Below are positions 1 to 7,331 of a stretch of 8,749 nucleotides of DNA, piece after piece. Source of the DNA: Pseudomonadota bacterium (GTDB lineage: Bacteria; Myxococcota; Myxococcia; Myxococcales; Anaeromyxobacteraceae); the NCBI GenBank assembly GCA_023419875.1, contig JAEZXM010000047.1, forward strand, positions 1 to 8,749. The letters are read 5' to 3'. Under the pieces are notes generated by a model, which worked only from the letters and a program-made list of their open reading frames with translations, was not told where the DNA came from and did no database searches. The number at the start of each line of letters is the position of its first letter. Position 1 is the first letter of the stretch. Made by a program: the position numbers and the translations under genes.

Positions 1-1
1 C

Positions 2-679
2 GCGGCGGCGGCGCTGGCCGGCCCGCCCGCGAACTTCTCGGTGCTCTCGGTGCACAAGTGGGTCCCGGCCGCGATGGACGTCGTGGCGGCGGCGCCGGAG
101 AAGCGGATCGACGGCTACCTCGCCGCCGGACACGCGGCGACGATCACCGGCTGGGCGATCTTCGAGCCGTTCGCGCGCCGCACCGGCGCGCCGGTGGCGG
201 TGGCCGGCTTCGAGCCGCTCGACATCCTGGCGGCGCTGGTGAAGGTGACGGAGCTCGTGCGCGAGGGCCGACCCGAGGTGACGAACGTCTACCCGCGCTG
301 CGTGACGCGCGAGGGCAACCGGCCCGCGTTGCGCGCGCTCTGGAAGGTGTTCGAGCAGCGGGACGGGAGCTGGCGCGGCATCGGCACGGTGCCGGGCGGG
401 AACCTCGCGCTCCGGCCCGACCTCGCCGCGCTCGATGCCCGGCGGCGGTTCACCATCGACGTCGCGGCGGTGCGCGACGACGCCGCCGCCGAGGAGGCGA
501 AGGGGTGCATCTGCGGGCCGATCATGCTCGGCCTCGCCTCGCCCACCGACTGCCGGCTGTTCGGGAAGGCCTGCCTCCCCGAGTCCCCGGTGGGCGCGTG
601 CATGGTGTCGTCCGAGGGGCAGTGCCGGATCTGGCACACGTACGGGGGGATGCCGGAGCTGCGGGGGGTGAGCCCGTGA
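2..679 (+). CDS. hypD: Hydrogenase maturation factor HypD, 3' part (5' end outside window)
   Basis: HypD is a [4Fe-4S] scaffold protein that works with HypC and HypE to assemble the Fe(CN)2CO moiety of [NiFe]-hydrogenase in the cytoplasm. The reading frame is open from base 2, so the gene enters from outside. The 225 residues seen are roughly the last 60% of a usual 370-380 aa HypD. Visible family landmarks are PANFSVLSVHK near the start, RIDGYLAAGHAATITG, VAGFEPLDIL, and VFEQRDGSWRGIGTVP. The C-terminal cysteine set is GCICG, DCRLFGKAC and GACMVSSEGQC, at local residues 169, 171, 184, 191, 200 and 208. This matches the cluster-binding region of the family. The stop codon overlaps the GTG start of hypE. 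The N-terminal CxxC-type active-site cysteines lie in the missing part and cannot be judged. The identification is very secure. Confidence 0.97.
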   Translation, partial: AAAALAGPPANFSVLSVHKWVPAAMDVVAAAPEKRIDGYLAAGHAATITGWAIFEPFARRTGAPVAVAGFEPLDILAALVKVTELVREGRPEVTNVYPRCVTREGNRPALRALWKVFEQRDGSWRGIGTVPGGNLALRPDLAALDARRRFTIDVAAVRDDAAAEEAKGCICGPIMLGLASPTDCRLFGKACLPESPVGACMVSSEGQCRIWHTYGGMPELRGVSP

Positions 680-1713
680 CACCTCCCCGCCCGGCATCGA
701 AGCAAGGGCGCATCGCCCTCCGGCACGGCGCCGGCGGCCGTGCGATGCGGCAGCTCATCGAGGAGGTGTTCTTGCCGCTCGCCTCCCCGGTGGACGGCGT
801 CGGCCTCGCCGCGCTCGACGACGGCGCCGCGCTGCGGGTGGGGGACCGCTGGCTCGTCGTCACCACCGACTCGCACGTCGTCCAGCCGATCTTCTTCCCC
901 GGTGGCGACATCGGGCGGCTCGCGGTCTCGGGGACGGTGAACGACCTCGCGATGATGGGCGCGACCGAGCCGCTCGGGCTCACCTGCGCGGTGATCCTCG
1001 AGGAGGGCTTTCCGCGCGAGCAGCTCGAGCAGGTGGTCGCGTCGATGCGGAGCGCCGCCCTGGAGGCCGGCGCGCCGATCGTCACCGGCGACACCAAGGT
1101 GATGGGCAAGGGGCAGCTCGACGGGATCGTCGTCAACACCACCGGCGTGGGATTCACGGATCGTGTGGTAACCGACGCGGGCCTCGCCCCGGGCGACGTC
1201 CTCGTCGTCACCGGCACGGTGGGCGATCACGGGATGGCGGTGATGGCCCGGCGCCACGATCTGAAGCTCGAGGGCGATCTCACGAGCGACGTCGCGCCGG
1301 TGAACGGCCTCGTGCGGGGGGCGCTCCTCGCCGGCGGCGAGGACGTGGTGGCGATGAAGGACCCGACCCGCGGCGGCGTCGCGGGGGTCCTCCACGAGCT
1401 CGCGGCCAAGGCGCGGGTGGGGATCGTCGTGGACGAGCAGGCGATCCCGGTGCGCGACGAGGTGCGGGCGGCGGCGAGCCTGGTCGGCATCGACCCGCTC
1501 CTGGTCGCGAACGAGGGGAAGGTGGTGCTGGGCGTGCGCGCCCGCTCCGCCGACCGCGTGCTCGCGGCGCTCCGCACCCACCCGCTCGGCGCCGAGGCGG
1601 CGATCGTCGGCCGCGCCGTGGCCGAGCGGCCGGGCACGGTGATCCTCGACACCGGCCTCGGGCGGCGGATCCTGGCCGAACCCGAGGGCGAGCTCCTGCC
1701 GAGGATATGCTGA
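676..1713 (+). CDS. hypE: Hydrogenase maturation factor HypE (carbamoyl dehydratase)
   Basis: HypE accepts a carbamoyl group from HypF on its C-terminal cysteine, dehydrates it with ATP to a thiocyanate, and passes cyanide to iron on HypC-HypD. The 345-residue protein has the normal length. It shows AIR-synthase/PurM-like features: DDGA at 48-51, TTDSHVV at 63-69, SGTVNDLAMMGA at 85-96, VTGDTKVMGKG at 136-146, KDPTRGG at 228-234 and NEGK at 279-282. It ends in the diagnostic PRIC, so the acceptor cysteine is C345. I chose the GTG at 676. It overlaps the hypD stop as GTGA, has a purine-rich GGGGTGAG about 3 bases upstream, and gives the expected N-terminus with HGAGGRAM at 18-24. The frame is open further upstream, but that stretch is only the out-of-frame shadow of hypD. 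Confidence 0.97.
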   Translation: MTPPRPASKQGRIALRHGAGGRAMRQLIEEVFLPLASPVDGVGLAALDDGAALRVGDRWLVVTTDSHVVQPIFFPGGDIGRLAVSGTVNDLAMMGATEPLGLTCAVILEEGFPREQLEQVVASMRSAALEAGAPIVTGDTKVMGKGQLDGIVVNTTGVGFTDRVVTDAGLAPGDVLVVTGTVGDHGMAVMARRHDLKLEGDLTSDVAPVNGLVRGALLAGGEDVVAMKDPTRGGVAGVLHELAAKARVGIVVDEQAIPVRDEVRAAASLVGIDPLLVANEGKVVLGVRARSADRVLAALRTHPLGAEAAIVGRAVAERPGTVILDTGLGRRILAEPEGELLPRIC

Positions 1714-1720
1714 GGCCATC

Positions 1721-2065
1721 GTGCACGAGTACTCGCTCATCCAGGCGCTGATCGCCCGAGCCGCGGAGGAGGCCCGCCGGCGCGGCGCGACGCGCGTGCA
1801 CGCGATCCGCGTCCGGCTGGGCGCGCTCTCCGGCGTCGAGCCGGACCTGTTCACGAATGCCTGGGAGATGGCACGCACGGGAACCGTCTGCGCGAACGCG
1901 GAGCTCCGGCTCGAGCGGATCGACGCCGTCTGGTCCTGCCCGCGGTGCAGGAAGATCTTCGCCCCCGGCGACGTGCTCCGGTGCGCCGACTGCCGGGAGC
2001 CCGCCGTCCTGAACGACGGGGCGGACGCGTTGACGCTCGACCAGCTCGAGCTGGAGGTGCCCTGA
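1721..2065 (+). CDS. hypA: Hydrogenase nickel incorporation protein HypA
   Basis: HypA is a small nickel metallochaperone that works with HypB to deliver Ni(II) to the hydrogenase large-subunit precursor. The 114-residue length is typical. The protein begins MHEYSLIQAL, the conserved MHE start whose His2 is the nickel ligand in characterised homologues. The zinc site is a pair of CxxC motifs, CPRC at 73-76 and CADC at 88-91. The start is a GTG 7 bases after the hypE stop, with TGAGG (1711-1715) as a Shine-Dalgarno that overlaps that stop. The stop TGA shares its last base with the hypB ATG, which suggests translational coupling. All key metal ligands are present, so the protein should be functional. 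Confidence 0.97.
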   Translation: MHEYSLIQALIARAAEEARRRGATRVHAIRVRLGALSGVEPDLFTNAWEMARTGTVCANAELRLERIDAVWSCPRCRKIFAPGDVLRCADCREPAVLNDGADALTLDQLELEVP

Positions 2066-2808
2066 TGTGCCAGACCTGTGGGTGCGGCGACACCGCTCTC
2101 GTCCCGGTGGAGCTTCACGAGAAGATCCTGGCGGAGAACGAGAAGACCGCTCGCCACGTCCGCGAGCACTTCGTCGAGGCGGGCGTCCTGGCGGTGAACG
2201 TGATGGGGAGCCCCGGCTCCGGCAAGACCGCGCTCCTCGAGGCCACCGCGCGCGCCGCGGCGGCGAAGGGCTGGCGCCTCGGGGCCGTGTCCGCCGACCT
2301 CGCCACCGACAACGACGCGCGCCGGCTCTCCGCCGCCGGCATCCCCTCCCGCGCCATCACCACCGGCCAGGCGTGCCACCTCGACGCGGAGCTCGTGCAC
2401 CACGCGCTCCACGACGTCCCCTGGCGTGAGACCGACGTCTTTTTCATCGAGAACGTGGGGAACCTCGTCTGCCCGGCGATCTACGACCTGGGCCAGGCGG
2501 CGAACGTGGTCGTGCTCTCGGTGACCGAGGGCGAGGACAAGCCGCTCAAATACCCGGTGATGTTCCAGGCGGTGGATCTCGTGGTCGTCGCGAAGTGCGA
2601 CCTCGTCCCTCACCTCGACGTGGACCTCGAGAAGCTGCACGACGCGCTCGCCCGGGTCATGCCGGCGCCACGCGTCATCGAGCTCTCCGCGAAGACCGGG
2701 CAGGGCGTGGACGCGTGGATTGCGTGGCTCGAGGAGCAGCGGGCGCCGTTCGCGGGGATGGCGGGCGGCGGGCACCGCCACGGCTGCAAAGGCCATTCGC
2801 ACGGCTGA
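2065..2808 (+). CDS. hypB: Hydrogenase nickel incorporation GTPase HypB
   Basis: HypB is a SIMIBI-class GTPase that powers nickel insertion together with HypA. The 247-residue protein begins MCQTCGCG, matching the N-terminal high-affinity CxxCGC nickel site of E. coli-type HypB. The GTPase domain has the Walker A/P-loop GSPGSGKT at 48-55, SADLATDNDARRL at 76-88, GQACHLD at 101-107, FIENVGNLVCP at 127-137, AKCDL (the usual HypB form of NKxD) at 176-180, and SAKTGQG at 208-214. C104, H105 and C136 form the expected G-domain metal site. The ATG overlaps the hypA TGA and is preceded by GGAGGTG at 2053-2059. An oddity is the C-terminal tail GGGHRHGCKGHSHG, with four His and one Cys. Histidine-rich stretches in HypB proteins are usually near the N-terminus. 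This is the last hyp gene before a 214-bp spacer. Confidence 0.98.
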   Translation: MCQTCGCGDTALVPVELHEKILAENEKTARHVREHFVEAGVLAVNVMGSPGSGKTALLEATARAAAAKGWRLGAVSADLATDNDARRLSAAGIPSRAITTGQACHLDAELVHHALHDVPWRETDVFFIENVGNLVCPAIYDLGQAANVVVLSVTEGEDKPLKYPVMFQAVDLVVVAKCDLVPHLDVDLEKLHDALARVMPAPRVIELSAKTGQGVDAWIAWLEEQRAPFAGMAGGGHRHGCKGHSHG

Positions 2809-2987
2809 CCCGGCCGCCCTTCCCTGTCGGAGCGCACGCGGGTGTTTGCCGCGCACGGCCACCGCCTCCGAGCAGCGCCAATGCAATCCGGCGGTTGGAC
2901 CTCGGAACGGCGCTCCTTCGCGGCGGACGCCCCATCCGGTCTCCCCCGCTGCGCCCGGGACTTCCTTGCACGGATCGTGTAGCTCTC

Positions 2988-3005
2988 GTTCCGCTTCTCC
3001 GGAAC
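2988..3005 (+). other. Small hairpin in the leader of the lipoprotein gene
   Basis: GTTCCG (2988-2993) and CGGAAC (3000-3005) are perfect inverted copies separated by a 6-base loop. The hairpin ends 6 bases before the Shine-Dalgarno of the lipoprotein gene. A 6-bp stem is short and could be chance in GC-rich DNA. It might affect mRNA stability or ribosome access. I see no convincing promoter or terminator in the rest of the 2809-3022 spacer. Confidence 0.25.
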
Positions 3006-3011
3006 CTCCCC

Positions 3012-3017
3012 AAGGAG
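3012..3017 (+). promoter_or_regulatory. Ribosome binding site of the lipoprotein gene
   Basis: AAGGAG lies 5 bases before the ATG at 3023. It is the strongest Shine-Dalgarno in the region. It fixes the start of the lipoprotein gene even though the same frame is open far upstream into hypB. Confidence 0.8.
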
Positions 3018-3022
3018 CCCCC

Positions 3023-3652
3023 ATGACCCCGTGTATCCGGCTTCTCGTCCTGTCGCTGGTGGCGCTGACCTTCGCCGCCTGCGGCCCCGCCGAAGATGTC
3101 TCCACCCCCTCCGACGACACGAGCGCCGTCGTCGGCGCGCCGTGCGCGTCCACCTCGCAGTGCGGCGCCGGCGAGGTGTGCACCACCGAGGACGGCGTCT
3201 GCAACCCGCCGCCCGGTTGCCGCGATGGCGCCGGCTGCCCCGCCGTGTGCTACGGCACGTGCCGCCCCAGGGTCATCCTGCCCCCGCCGCCGAACCGCTG
3301 CCGGACCGACGCCGACTGCAGGACGTTCTCGGACTACTGCACGGGCTGCAACTGTCGCGCGCTTTCGATCTGCCAGCCCGATCCCAAGTGCCCGGGCCCG
3401 GGCGTGCAGTGCTTCGTCGATCCCTGCTTCAACAAGGAGGCGTTCTGCCGGGCCGGCGCGTGCACGCTCCGCCCCGCCAGGCTCGAGTGCCCGGTCGAGA
3501 AATGCGGCCCGCCGCTCGGGATGCCCAGGTACATCTGCCCCGACGGCAAGACCATCGCCGGTCCGACGGGCCGCTGCGTACAGCAGCCGACCGGCGCCTG
3601 CGGCTGGGAGGTGACCTCCTGCCCGGATCCGCGGATCTGCACCTGGCGGTGA
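3023..3652 (+). CDS. Cysteine-rich secreted lipoprotein of unknown function
   Basis: The 209-residue protein starts with MTPCIRLLVLSLVALTFAAC, a classical lipoprotein signal peptide. The lipidated cysteine should be C20, although -3 is Phe rather than the usual Leu. An acidic, Ser/Thr-rich linker follows (about 21-38), then a dense cysteine region. I count 26 cysteines after C20, an even number that suits disulfide bonding in the periplasm or on the cell surface. There are spaced-Cys units such as PCASTSQCGAGEVC (40-53) and RCRTDADC (92-99), broken by a PPPP linker at 87-90. A C-terminal module around 161-200 contains CGPPLGMP, CPDGKTIAGPTGRC and CGWEVTSCP. From memory, such modules recur in myxobacterial secreted proteins. 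No enzyme motif is recognisable. It may be a structural or binding protein. It follows hypB on the same strand, but after 214 bp and with its own RBS, so it is probably a separate gene. Nothing links it functionally to hydrogenase. Confidence 0.85.
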   Translation: MTPCIRLLVLSLVALTFAACGPAEDVSTPSDDTSAVVGAPCASTSQCGAGEVCTTEDGVCNPPPGCRDGAGCPAVCYGTCRPRVILPPPPNRCRTDADCRTFSDYCTGCNCRALSICQPDPKCPGPGVQCFVDPCFNKEAFCRAGACTLRPARLECPVEKCGPPLGMPRYICPDGKTIAGPTGRCVQQPTGACGWEVTSCPDPRICTWR

Positions 3653-3665
3653 GCCTGTGATCGAT

Positions 3666-3700
3666 GCCTCAGGCGCAGGCTCTCACCCTGCGCCTGAGGC
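3666..3700. terminator. Perfect 14-bp-stem hairpin between convergent genes, probable bidirectional terminator
   Basis: GCCTCAGGCGCAGG (3666-3679) is followed by a 7-base loop CTCTCAC and the exact inverted copy CCTGCGCCTGAGGC (3687-3700). It sits 13 bases after the plus-strand lipoprotein stop. On the minus strand the stop codon of the membrane-protein gene (3683-3685) lies inside the loop. There is no clear U-tract on either side. Termination may therefore rely on the stem itself or on Rho, or the hairpin may protect 3' ends. Confidence 0.75.
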
Positions 3701-4348
3701 CACGGCTCGATGCCGCTCTGCCCACGCCGCGAGCGGCAGCATGATCGCGGCCCCCGCGATGTTGGCCCAGACCACCGCCGAGACGCTCGGCGGCGGGGCG
3801 CCGCCGAGGGTGTTCGCGAGGTAGACCGCCGTGAGGAGCAGGACGAGGGCTGCGAGCGCCCAGCGGCCGGGCGCGCCGGTGGGGCGCGTCGCGCGGACGT
3901 AGATCCAGACGCCGTCCAGGAAGATCGCGCCCTCGACCAGCAGCGTCGCCGCGACCGAGCTCCAGAGGCCGAGCCCGGCCTTCGGTCCCCCGGGCCAGAG
4001 GGGGAGGTCGGGCCGGTGCGAGACGAGATCGAGGACCCAGTGGCTCAGGACGAGCGCGCCGGCGACGAGCGCGCCCCTCCGATCGCGGGTCAGCGCGAAG
4101 ACCACCGCCGCGAAGAGCGCCGCCCAGCCGAGCGAAAACGCTGCGGAGTGCGACCAGGGATAGCTCGTGAAGTCGAGCGGCGTGACCGCGGTGTTGCCGG
4201 GGTCGATGCGCACGGTCTCGATGCCCGCCAGGATGAGGACGGGCCAGAGCAGGTCGAGGAACCCGCCCGCCGCGAGGAGCACGGCCAGCGACCTGCGGGG
4301 AGCGAGTCGCTTGGCAGCGAAGGCGACGCCGAAGTGGCCGACGAACAT
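3683..4348 (-). CDS. Polytopic inner-membrane protein, YdjM/DUF457-like putative metal-dependent hydrolase
   Basis: The 221-residue protein is strongly hydrophobic, with about six likely membrane spans near residues 20-44, 68-87, 92-110, 130-152, 162-180 and 188-208. It begins MFVGHFGVAFAAKRLAP. It carries conserved-looking polar residues within or beside the membrane spans: H5, D32, PWSHS at 64-68, and SHWVLDLVSHRPDLPLWPGG at 102-121 (H103, D107, H111). This HxxxDxxxH pattern and the N-terminal GH are typical of the family annotated as membrane-bound metal-dependent hydrolase. The substrate is unknown and activity is not established. The ATG is fixed by an in-frame TAG four codons upstream, but there is no good Shine-Dalgarno. 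It starts 52 bp after the porin stop on the same strand, so it may be co-transcribed. Its last codons and stop are embedded in the downstream hairpin. Confidence 0.8.
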   Translation of the reverse strand: MFVGHFGVAFAAKRLAPRRSLAVLLAAGGFLDLLWPVLILAGIETVRIDPGNTAVTPLDFTSYPWSHSAAFSLGWAALFAAVVFALTRDRRGALVAGALVLSHWVLDLVSHRPDLPLWPGGPKAGLGLWSSVAATLLVEGAIFLDGVWIYVRATRPTGAPGRWALAALVLLLTAVYLANTLGGAPPPSVSAVVWANIAGAAIMLPLAAWAERHRAVASGAG

Positions 4349-4400
4349 ACCGCGAGTCTACACGGCATGTCCGCCGGCGGGAGCAGCTCGGCGGGAGCGC

Positions 4401-5702
4401 CTAGAAAGCCAGGAGCGTCGAGAGCTCCACCTGGCTCGACTGCGTGCTCGTGTCGTCGTTGAGCTCCGTGTCGTACCGCGTGTACTCGAGGCCCGCGCGC
4501 CACCTGGACGTGAGGTTCACGATCGCGCCGCCCGAGATCTGGAGGTTCTTCTTGATCGCCGTGGCCGCGATCATGTCCTCGTCCGGGAGCTCGACGCCCG
4601 CACCGGCGAGGAGCACGAGCCCCTTCACCGGGGTGATCTGGAGCTGGCCCCAGCCGCCCTTCGTCGGGACGGGCTTCACCGAGGTGAAGTCGGGGCTCGT
4701 GCCCGTGGTGAGTACGCCGGTCACGATCGAGTTCTCCGCGTCCAGGTTCTCGCCGAAGAACGCGCCGCCGACGAGCGTGACCGGGCCGTACTCGACCTTC
4801 AGGTCGGCGGCGGCGCCGCGGCTGTCGACGGTCTCGTCGCTGGTGTCGAGCAGGCGGTACTTCTCCTGGCCCCATCGCGCGCCGACGCCCACATCCAGCT
4901 TCAGCTTCGAGGAGCCCCGAAGCAGGAAGGCGAGCCGCGCCTCGACGTTGGGGGTCACGGCCCGGTAGCCGACGTTCCGGCCGTTCTGGCGGAACCCGTC
5001 GTACGCGGTGAGCGCGGCCACGGTCCAGCCGAGGGCCATGTCCTGACCGATCTCGCCCGAGAGCCTGATCTGTGGAGCGCGCCGGTGGAGGAAGCCGGCC
5101 CCGCTGAACCTCGGCGTGGCGAGGTGCGAGAGCGACGCGGCCCCGACCTGCCCGTGGAAGATGTCGTTCGACTGGCCGACGAGCAGCGTGAGGTTGCCGA
5201 GGTCCTTCCAGGTCGCGGTCACGTGAGCGTGGCGGAGACGCAGGAGGGGCATGGACTCGTCCGGCGCCGTCGCCGGGCCTGCATAGCCGCCGCCAAAGTC
5301 CACCTCCACGAACCCCTTCAGCACCGGGTTGCCCAGGAATCCGCCGCCGCTCGGCACGTTGGCGCCGAGGCGCAGGCGGCTCTGCCGGACGGAGAACCCG
5401 GCGGCGCTCTCGTCCTCGTCGCCGGCCGCGTTGCGGGGAAAGTCGGCGGCGTTGAACTCGCCGGAGTTCCACCATGTGTTGAGGACGAGCCAGCCGCCGA
5501 ACTCGAAGGTCACCGCCGGCGGCTTGGCAGGCGCGGCCGCAGGCGGCGACGCCGGCGCTGCGGGCGGCGTTGTCTCGGGCTTCGCCGGCTCGGTCTGGGC
5601 GGCCTCGGGCTTCTCGGCCGGCTTGTCGGTGGTCTGCGCCATGACGACGATCGGCGCGAGGAGGGCGAGCAGCATCGCGAGGGCGGTTTTCCAGCTCGTC
5701 AC
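4401..5702 (-). CDS. Outer-membrane beta-barrel porin, DcaP/OprP-like
   Basis: The 433-residue protein has a clear Sec signal peptide with predicted cleavage after VMA (A22). A Pro/Ala/Lys/Glu-rich linker (about 24-62) follows, then a barrel with alternating polar and hydrophobic strands. Porin-like elements include FEFGGWLVLNTWW (66-78), RQSRLRLGANVP (106-117) and KGFVEVDFGG (129-138). Further along are LTLLVGQSNDIFHG and RAPQIRLSGEIG, similar to DcaP or phosphate-selective porins. The protein ends in Phe (VELSTLLAF), the C-terminal signal recognised by the Bam machinery. I see no cysteines. The start is GTG, with GAGGTGA (5707-5713) 4 bases upstream. It gives a basic n-region (MTSWKT). The substrate cannot be read from sequence. 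The linker is longer than I expect in most porins and may span periplasm or peptidoglycan. DcaP proteins also carry an N-terminal periplasmic extension, usually coiled coil. Confidence 0.82.
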   Translation of the reverse strand: MTSWKTALAMLLALLAPIVVMAQTTDKPAEKPEAAQTEPAKPETTPPAAPASPPAAAPAKPPAVTFEFGGWLVLNTWWNSGEFNAADFPRNAAGDEDESAAGFSVRQSRLRLGANVPSGGGFLGNPVLKGFVEVDFGGGYAGPATAPDESMPLLRLRHAHVTATWKDLGNLTLLVGQSNDIFHGQVGAASLSHLATPRFSGAGFLHRRAPQIRLSGEIGQDMALGWTVAALTAYDGFRQNGRNVGYRAVTPNVEARLAFLLRGSSKLKLDVGVGARWGQEKYRLLDTSDETVDSRGAAADLKVEYGPVTLVGGAFFGENLDAENSIVTGVLTTGTSPDFTSVKPVPTKGGWGQLQITPVKGLVLLAGAGVELPDEDMIAATAIKKNLQISGGAIVNLTSRWRAGLEYTRYDTELNDDTSTQSSQVELSTLLAF

Positions 5703-5706
5703 GGTG

Positions 5707-5713
5707 TCACCTC
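5707..5713 (-). promoter_or_regulatory. Ribosome binding site of the porin gene
   Basis: GAGGTGA on the minus strand, 4 bases before the GTG start at 5702. It supports that GTG over internal in-frame ATG codons, which would cut into the signal peptide. Confidence 0.7.
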
Positions 5714-5803
5714 GTCAGGTGTCGGCGACCGGAGCTCGACGGGGAGCGAGCCTCCGGAGCGATCCGGGGGTGGTTCGAGGCTTGGGGTTCACGGCTCGCG
5801 CGG

Positions 5804-5832
5804 AGCATACCGGGTCGGGGCGTGCATGTCCC
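5804..5832 (-). promoter_or_regulatory. Weak sigma-70-like promoter candidate for the porin gene
   Basis: On the minus strand, GGGACA (5827-5832) and TATGCT (5804-5809) are 17 bp apart, and each matches 4 of 6 consensus bases. It lies in the 165-bp spacer between the aminotransferase stop and the porin start. It would give a leader of about 95 bases. Chance matches are possible, and the two genes could also be read from an upstream promoter. Confidence 0.35.
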
Positions 5833-5867
5833 GGGCGGGCTTCGCTCCGTGTAGGCGGCGCGGCGCG

Positions 5868-7160
<1,293 letters not shown>

Positions 7161-7188
7161 GGTCCGTCGAGCCTAGCACGGGCGCGTG

Positions 7189-7210
7189 CGCCGCGCCGCG
7201 CGGCGCGGCG
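7189..7210. repeat. 22-bp perfect GC-only palindrome in the divergent spacer
   Basis: The left half is CGCCGCGCCGC (7189-7199) and the right half is its exact reverse complement with no loop. It lies 29 bp upstream of the aminotransferase start and 122 bp upstream of the NADH dehydrogenase start. Only G and C are used, so chance occurrence is easier than the length suggests. It could be a protein-binding site, or fold as a hairpin in the aminotransferase leader. Confidence 0.5.
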
Positions 7211-7274
7211 GAGCGGAACGCGAGACCCACCGGGGCGCGTCTGCTGGTCGCGGGCGGCGCGACGCGTGGTGACT

Positions 7275-7294
7275 ATGGAAGCTCATGGAACCTC
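7275..7294 (+). repeat. Two tandem 10-bp repeats upstream of the NADH dehydrogenase gene
   Basis: ATGGAAGCTC (7275-7284) is followed directly by ATGGAACCTC (7285-7294), identical at 9 of 10 positions. The copies are one helical turn apart and sit in a locally AT-richer patch 37 bp before the start codon. They could be an operator or part of the promoter region. No convincing -35/-10 pair is visible. Confidence 0.4.
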
Positions 7295-7317
7295 CGGGCT
7301 CGCGCGACGGACGAGAG

Positions 7318-7323
7318 AAAGGA
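7318..7323 (+). promoter_or_regulatory. Ribosome binding site of the NADH dehydrogenase gene
   Basis: AAAGGA lies 8 bases before the ATG at 7332. It supports that start, and therefore the reality of the 40-residue N-terminal extension. Confidence 0.65.
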
Positions 7324-7331
7324 CGGGCACG

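Noticed and set aside
58..675. Upstream extension of the hypE reading frame
   Set aside because: It would run through hypD in the wrong frame and give an Arg-rich segment with no HypE similarity. The GTG at 676 gives a normal HypE length.
2881..2982. A small 33-codon frame in the hypB-lipoprotein spacer beginning with ATG
   Set aside because: There is no Shine-Dalgarno, no recognisable motif and no sign of codon selection. It is most likely chance.
2966..2985. TTGCAC as a possible -35 box upstream of the lipoprotein gene
   Set aside because: No acceptable -10 hexamer is found 16-18 bp downstream. The nearest TAG-containing hexamer is only 8 bp away.
289..3204. A 971-codon minus-strand open frame across hypD, hypE, hypA and hypB
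   Set aside because: It is antisense to four confidently identified genes, has low-complexity Arg/Ala/Gly/His-rich sequence with no domain, and is expected from the GC-biased third positions of the plus-strand genes.
4090..5475. A 461-codon minus-strand open frame overlapping the porin
   Set aside because: It is an out-of-frame shadow of the porin and the 5' part of the membrane-protein gene. Its Arg-rich composition shows no motifs, while the porin frame has a signal peptide, a barrel pattern and a terminal Phe.
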